Positions 58,076-64,000 of a DNA stretch of 64,000 bases are shown piece by piece (within the stretch, counting starts at the first letter, position 1; the number at the start of each line of letters is the position of its first letter). The position numbers and the translations under genes were made by a program. Source of the DNA: Larix kaempferi (taxonomy: Eukaryota > Streptophyta > Pinopsida > Pinales > Pinaceae); assembly GCA_027924585.1 (NCBI GenBank), contig BSBM01000361.1:38423501-38487500 (forward strand), given 5' to 3'. The notes beneath the pieces were generated by a model. It did no database searches. It saw only the letters and a list, made by a program, of their open reading frames with translations, and had not been told where the DNA came from.

Positions 58076-59752
58076 TTATATATTATTAATTAGACAACAA
58101 ATCATTATTAAATTAATTAAACTTAAAATTTGTGTCATAATAATTTTTACTAAAAATAATTAATTCACATCAAGTCATTTATATTTGCATCCCCTCACCA
58201 AATCAATTGGAATTGTAACTCTCAACCTTTCAAATAGTAGAGTTAAACCAATTGGAATCTTAATTCACATAAAAAAAATAATCAAAAACAGGTTGAGTCC
58301 TAGCCCACAACTTTCAAATACTAGAATAAATAAAAAACAAATTAACTCTAACCCAGAGATTTTATGTAAAATTGTTAAATAAACAATTTTATATAACTCT
58401 CTTAAAGATATCCAAAATTACATTTAATAAAATATCCAATTTTAAGTATTCAATAAAATTGAATATACAATTAATATTATGAAAAAAACTATTTAATAAC
58501 CTTGGTGGTTACAAACTTTAAACTCTTTATTCAATATTTTTGACATAAGTTTTTTTTAATTAGTTGTTGCTTAATGATCTATACACCAAATTGGTGTAGG
58601 ATACCCCTTGTTTGTGGAACAAAGGACTCCTTTTATACAATGATTTGACTACTAAAGTATATAGAAGTATACATACACTACCTCCTTTGGATTGAATTTA
58701 TAATATCCTAAAAAAAATACATACTCTTAACCATTATACCCATTCAAATGATATATTTCAATGAATTATTATTAATAATTTGATTGATTGATTTTTTCAT
58801 ACAAAACTTATATTTTGTTTTACCCACAAAATTAATACTACTACTACATTTGACTTACTAACACACTCCAACCTAACTTTTAACCACTCTAATAATAAAT
58901 TATACCCCACCTTAATGATAAATTGTACCCCTTAGTTCAAATTATAATTATAATTTTCTTTCAAACTCTAAAAAGTAAATCATTATACTCCTATTAAAAC
59001 TCAAGTAAATTAGAATTTATATTTTATACCCCACCTTAATGATAAATTGTACCCCTTCCTGAACTCAAGTAAATTATAATTATAATTTTCTTTCAAACTC
59101 TAAAAATTAAATCATTATAATCCTATTAAAACTCAAGTAAATTAGAATTTACATTTTATATTAAACTTTAGAAAGTAAAACAGTATGCCCCTTTTTAACT
59201 TAAGTAAATTATAATTTAGATTTTCTCTTAAACTCTAAAGAGTCAAACATCATCAATTTTGGAAAAAAACATAAGGGTATTATAATATTTTCATTAGATT
59301 GAGCTCGAGTAAACAAACTTAAGTTGAGTTAGAATAAATAGAGTTAATTTTTTCATTGAATGAGCTTGTAATACAATGAAAGTAACTTAAAATTCATCTT
59401 GGATACTTAGTTAGGTAAACGATATTATATACAAGCTTTTATTGAAAAAAATTTAGTTAATAATATTACAAGATAACGTTTTTTTTCAATAGAAAAAAAA
59501 CTACTATTGATATTCATAAGAATCAAATAGTACAATGATATTCTTGGTTCTCAAGGAAGCAACCAATAACTTAAACAGAATCAGTTTTGAGATCATATTC
59601 GATTAGCCACATGCTAATCAAACACATGTTCAAAAAGAACCAACAACATACAATTCAGATATGTAGACAATAATGCTACATTTGCCGATGATACAAAGAC
59701 AAAAAACATCTTCAAAAAAAACTATAGAAAATGACATAACAGAGAAGAAAGC
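58076..59752. other. AT-rich non-coding DNA with a 134-bp direct repeat
   Basis: No gene. accccaccttaatgataaat followed by tgtacccctt occurs at about 58904 and 59038 (period 134), with shared flanks (ctcaagtaaattagaattta). A third partial copy extends to about 59220. The right part (59400-59752) is probably 3' sequence of the minus-strand LINE. Confidence 0.7.
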
Positions 59753-62102
59753 TCAGTCAAAAAAGTAGGTGACACCCATATCAAGAATGTCACTGTTAAA
59801 CCATTCCTCCCAAATAAGATCTCCTTCGATGCCTTCCAAAGCTGGTTTAGAAAGCTTATCCGCCTGCGAATTGTGTTGTCTATAGATGTGTTCAAAGGAG
59901 ATGTTCTGAGCCTTTGAGATTTCCTTTCTTGTTCGTATGCACCAATGCCTCAGATTCATGACTTTAAGACTGTATTCACCAGATGCCCATTTGATAGTAA
60001 CTCTTGAGTCTCCAAAGACTTTGATGTTCTCTAAACCAAATATGTTTGCCATCTTTACCACACACCAAAGGGCTAAAAGTTTTGCCTTCATATTGTTTCC
60101 AGACCCACAGTTTAATCACACTGAGAAATAATGATCCTAGTTGAGAAAGATTACCCCTCCAACCGCACAAATTCCATGTTGTGCCGCTCCATCAAAGAAA
60201 AGAACAGGTTGCATAACCTTAAAGGAAAAGGAACTGATTCTATCAATCTGCAACTTGTGATGATCCTCCTTATATGCCATAAACATATTTAAAGCAGTTA
60301 TTCCACAAACCTCTACCTCGGGTTTTTTCTCTTTAAATAAAACACAGTTTCGAAAAAACCAGATTGCCCATGCAATGCAAATAGCCAAAGTAAAAACTGG
60401 CTTGCACAATCTATACCAATTTAATAAACAGTAGTTAAAGTCATCCACTGCCCATTGGTTAGCAAAGTTCAGTTTTGTGGCACAGAATTCCCAAACTTTG
60501 ATGGAAAAGCAGCAATCTACAAATAAATGCTGGGTGGATTCTGCTTGAATCAAACAAAGACAACATCTATTTGGCCCTGTCCATCCTCTTTTCAGTAAAT
60601 TATCCCAAGTCTTCAACTTATATTGTAAACCCAACCATAAAAAACATTTCAATTTCAATGGAACTTTCCATTTCCATAACCTCTTATACCACCAATGCTG
60701 AGGAAATATATATTTTTCTTGTGAGATTCTGTTATATGCAGTCTTCGCGGTCACTGATCCAGTGCTGGGATTTCCAGTCCATACTAGCTGATCCTTTTCT
60801 GAATTTAACACCTGCAGCATTAAGTGCCCTTGTGTAAATATCCCATTCCTGAGCAAGTGGACCAGTAAGACCGAGCTCTTTAGAGTTCATCCAAACATCA
60901 TATGTAGAATTCCTTTGTCTCTGAGAAATAATTCTATTCAGAGTAGGTCATCCCAAGGCCTTCAGATATTGAACCATTATTTCAGAAAGTCTGTAGGAAT
61001 CTTCCAACCCAAGAATAGGGTCCAATCCAACATAAACTTTTTTCCCTTTTCCTACCCACCAACAAATATCTTTAGAGATCCAACTAAAGACTTTCATGAA
61101 TCCCCTCCAGATGGGTGAAAAATTCCAACCACTCAACTTAGGATTCTTGATCCATTCATACACATTGGATTTAATGTACTTGGAATGTAAAACACTAGAC
61201 CAAAGAGTGTTCCCAAAGATACCTCTCCATAGATTTTTTAATCTCAGAGCAGAGTTGAAAGTACTAAGATATTTTATACCCCAACCTCCAAACGTTTCAT
61301 GCCTAGAAAGTAATTCCCAGCGAACCATTGAAAGTTTGGACTGTCCCAGGTTTCCGGTCCAAAGGAAGTTGAAAAATAGTTTCCTTAATGCATTGATGAT
61401 GGAAGCAGGCACTTCAAGGAGAGAGAACCAATAAACCGGCAAGCTTGAGAGAATTGATTTCACCAATGTCAATTTTCCACCAATGGACAGAAGGCGATAT
61501 GACCAATGTGAAATACGTTTCTCAACCTTTCTGAGTAACCAAACCCAATATTTGACAAGATAATTATTTGGCTTTAAATAAAAGCCCAAATATTTGAAAC
61601 CAGTTTCCAAATTAAAACAACTGAAATGCAGAATATCAGATATTTCAATCAATTTTTGTTCATTCACACCAAAATGAAATAGACTGGATTTAGTAGTGTT
61701 GACCTTCATTCCAATAACTCTGCAAAATAATTTAATGATATCATAGTACTGCTTCCATTCATTTGCTGAGTCCATTCCTGCTACCAATACGTCATCCGCA
61801 AACAGTGTATGAGTTATCACACAATCCTTTTGCAACTTGATACCTTGGATTAGTTTCATATCCTTAGCTTGGTTGATGATTCTGCTGAATGCATCCATAA
61901 TCAAAATAAAGAGGAATGGTGAAAGCGGACAACCTTGGCGAATTCCACGGGTACAGTTGAAGAATTGAGAGGGGGGACCGTTTACCAATACTGTAATGTT
62001 TGTGGAGAAAATACATGCCATTATCCAATTAATCATCAAGGGAGGAACACCAATTTGTACGTCATTTGTTAGAGGGCTAGTCCACCGGGAAATGGTCACC
62101 AC
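59753..62102 (-). pseudogene. 5'-truncated LINE ORF2: RT, zinc finger, RNase H
   Basis: Open from 62102 to 60948: IGVPPLMINWIMACIFSTN, LVNGPPSQFFNCTRGIRQGC and PLSPFLFILIMDAF, then the catalytic F-A-D-D (HTLFADDVLVAG), and FKYLGFYLKPNNYLVK, VEKRISHWSYRLLSIGGKLT and VYWFSLLEVPASIINALRKL. After a frameshift, 60856-60137 has WKWKVPLKLKCFLWLGLQYK and the zinc finger C-x2-C (NRCCLCLIQAESTQHLFVDC). RNase H starts VLFFDGAAQHGICAVGG. Another shift leads to 60091-59753: AKLLALWCVVKMA, IKVFGDSRVTIKWASG and ISFEHIYRQHNSQADKLSKP. It lacks the endonuclease and N-terminal RT, as expected of incomplete target-primed reverse transcription. It is the best preserved LINE here, with only two frameshifts and a stop visible. 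Confidence 0.92.
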
Positions 62103-62245
62103 CTGTTATTCTAGATAGATAATCAAGGTGGCATGAATTACAATCATTACAATATGGGCTCAACAAGAGCAATATGTCACTTACAAGAATTGAACTTGGG
62201 TGGGGAGGGTAACAACATTCCTCCCAACCACCCAAGCTACAACTA
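62103..62245 (-). mobile_element. Probable tRNA-derived SINE head
   Basis: On the minus strand tagcttgggtgg (A-box-like, about 62235) and gttcaattc (a perfect B-box consensus, about 62190) lie about 44 bp apart. Between them ggttgggagg and ccctccccaccc form an inverted repeat. The unit ends near ctagaataacaggtggtgac, exactly where LINE homology begins, so it adjoins the 5' truncation point of the minus-strand LINE. It is unlike the SINE at 57876. Confidence 0.45.
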
Positions 62246-62539
62246 CAAGATAACATATTATTAAGAAAGTAACCAAAATAAATTTCATATTGTAGTTTTA
62301 TATGGTGAATATACCTAGCTACAATTACTTCAAGTAAATTCCCATATAATAATACTAGATATCAACATATAGTCAAAACAATAACTAAAATAAAATTATT
62401 CTTGAATTTGCGTAAGGCGAAGATACCCAACTGCAATTATTTCAGGTAAAATATTTCATGTACAAATTTCCATCACCGAATTCCCACATCATAATATTAT
62501 TAGATGATAACATACAATGTAACATCCCTACCATGAAGA
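62246..62539. other. No recognisable gene; weak internal duplication
   Basis: AT-rich. gctacaattacttcaagtaa near 62312 and actgcaattatttcaggtaa near 62430 are diverged copies, followed at similar distance by aattcccatataataatact and aattcccacatcataatatt. This gives a direct repeat of about 118-140 bp. Confidence 0.55.
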
Positions 62540-63758
62540 ACGTACTCCGATTTCCTATTTTCATGGGAAGACCCCTGTAGCAGCTAAGATGAAGGACACA
62601 TGTGGATGGGGATCAAATTATGGTTTTTACACAGCTGCAAAAGGTTACAAGCAAATCAAAGCAATCCTGAATGCCCCCATCAACCCAACTATTTGGAAAG
62701 AAATATGGAGATTCAAAAGTCTCCCAAAAGTAGATATATTCATATGGACGTTGGCCCACAATAGAATTCTAACTAGAGATAACCTCAAAAAAGGGATTGG
62801 GAAGGACCAATGAGATGTCCATTTTGTTTGCTGTCAGAAGAAACAACCGATCACATTTTGATTAATTGTCCCTTTGCAGCAAGGGTCTGGACACATGCCC
62901 TGGGCTCTTGGTCGACTCAGCTTACTCTTCCAGAGATGGTTCCTTCATTACTAAGTGAGTGGGCCTCTTTGTATCCCTATTCACTAAACAAAAAAGAAAG
63001 GATCAAGGCATGTTGGTTAAGTCTCCCTAAATTTATACTTTGGGAACTATGGTTGGAAAGAAATGCCCGTATTTTCATAAATAAGTCTTCTCATGTAGCC
63101 CATGTGGCTATAAAATCTCATGCCTTGATGGGAGAATGTTTAAATTCTCTCCCAATCCAGGAGAATAAATGTATGTTGAATAGGGGTGAAGAAGCTTGGA
63201 TGAATAAAATCCTTCCCTCCCCTCATACCATTGTCCCTGCTACTATCAATCTAGAAAAGTGGGAAATTAGGATGGATGCTCTAAGCTTTAAACTGTGGCA
63301 TAAGTCATTGAAAGGGCATACCCTTTTCTTTGATGGGGCTTCCAAAGGGAAATCCAAGGGAGGCTAGAGGAGGAGGGGTGTTGCTGGGTCCCAATAATGC
63401 TCTTGATCTTCATTACTCCTGGGGACTCGATGAAGACACCAATAATATTGTTGAAGCCTTAGCTTTATGGAAAGGACTGTATCAAGCTAAGACAAGGGAA
63501 ATCAGAGAAATTAATGTCTTTGGAAACTCAAGGATGGTGATCCAAGAACTCATCAACAAAAATAGACCCAACAATATGAGACTCGGGCATATTCTAGAGA
63601 AAATTAAGATTCTCATGAATCTCTTTCAAAGAATTGAGTTTTTCCATATATTGCGAAATCTCAATGGAGATGCGGATCTTGCTACTAATGAAGCAGTCCC
63701 TCTGAGCAAAGGGATCCTGAAAATCAATGGGATATACAATCCCTTCACCATCCCATAA
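62540..63758 (+). pseudogene. 5'-truncated LINE: zinc finger and RNase H
   Basis: Begins near the end of the RT linker: DTCGWGSNYGFYTAAKGYKQ and WKEIWRFKSLPKVDIFIWTL. A frameshift at about 62810 leads to the zinc finger RCPFCLLSEETTDHILINCP (C-x2-C...H...C). Then come LPKFILWELWLERNARIFIN and RNase H with HTLFFDGASKGKSKGG (first Asp). A second shift near 63345 gives DTNNIVEALALWKGLYQAKT with the expected Glu, INVFGNSRMVIQELINKNRP where the third catalytic Asp is Asn, and a final ILRNLNGDADLATNEAVPL. The stop is at 63756. The endonuclease and RT are missing. It differs from the other two LINEs and points away from the one at 59753. Confidence 0.9.
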
Positions 63759-64000
63759 GAACTTCAGCACTTTCAAAATGGAACCATCATGTTGGATTTC
63801 GTCTTAACCTGGAAGATGACATTTTATTGGTGGACAAGAGTAGAATATTAACACACAGGTGGACAAAATATCTCAGGCGTGGACATCTCAAGTCTGCGAA
63901 TGTTCATCCCTGCGCTACCCCCATTCGAAGGTTCATCCCAGCGATATACCCTTTCGATCATATTGCTCGTTCTTCGTGCAGGCAGCTGACTGTAGATCTC
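63759..64000 (+). other. LINE 3' sequence, no further gene
   Basis: Follows the LINE stop codon and runs to the window edge. A small doublet (gttcatcc near 63903 and 63931, each followed by a c-agcg-type string) is the only pattern. No poly(A) or target duplication is visible before the window ends. Confidence 0.5.

Overview
This window is non-genic, transposon-dense nuclear DNA from a seed plant. The evidence is chromodomain-bearing Ty3/gypsy and Ty1/copia LTR elements, a TNP2-type CACTA transposase, plant L1-type LINEs with a C-terminal RNase H, tRNA-derived SINEs and an NB-LRR resistance-gene fragment. The many old, nested, slowly decaying insertions fit a very large genome such as a gymnosperm's; that is inference. 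I find no intact protein-coding gene: every recognisable coding region carries stops, frameshifts or insertions.

Layout. 1-2415: ATC microsatellite, featureless DNA and five tandem copies of a ~170-bp repeat. 2416-8720: a decayed CACTA (En/Spm) transposase on the minus strand, split by a solo LTR (6293-7589, 5-bp target duplication) and ending in CCGACGA-type subterminal repeats. 8825-19147: a decayed Ty3/gypsy chromovirus (gag, protease, RT, RNase H, integrase, chromodomain) with ~2.4-kb LTRs; its 5' LTR is truncated and carries another solo LTR. 19381-19761: a copia gag scrap. 20779-33712: an unrecognised multi-exon gene remnant on the minus strand, interrupted by an old solo LTR (target duplication catat), which is itself interrupted by a complete but non-coding ~9-kb LTR retrotransposon (22651-31614) with primer-binding site and polypurine tract.

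33713-37300 is mostly featureless, with two unknown short ORFs and short duplications. 37890-43200 is a minus-strand Ty3/gypsy relative, probably Tat-like, with gag, protease and RNase H but no RT or integrase. Its protease frame runs on into four zinc-knuckle motifs. 43501-45878 looks like an LTR. 45985-47366 is an NB-LRR fragment with an expanded VQSKEP repeat. 47934-49494 is a copia LTR whose U3 contains a higher-order tandem repeat. 50075-56744 is a plus-strand LINE whose ORF1 is largely an FRNYG-type peptide repeat and whose ORF2 is split by a 1.58-kb LTR element carrying a gag-like coiled-coil remnant. 56795-57875 is a TA/CA microsatellite lying between the LINE 3' end and the 3' end of an opposing SINE. 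59753-62102 and 62540-63758 are two 5'-truncated LINEs, with another SINE-like unit between them.

How the parts relate: the window is a stratigraphy rather than an operon-like unit. Target-site duplications give relative order: LTR after CACTA; old LTR after the unknown gene; full element after old LTR; small LTR element after LINE; solo LTRs after the chromovirus and after the Tat-like gag. Four LTRs of one family (6293, 22111, 22651, 30084) record repeated activity of one non-coding retrotransposon lineage. All domain calls rest on motif reading by eye; no database search was run.
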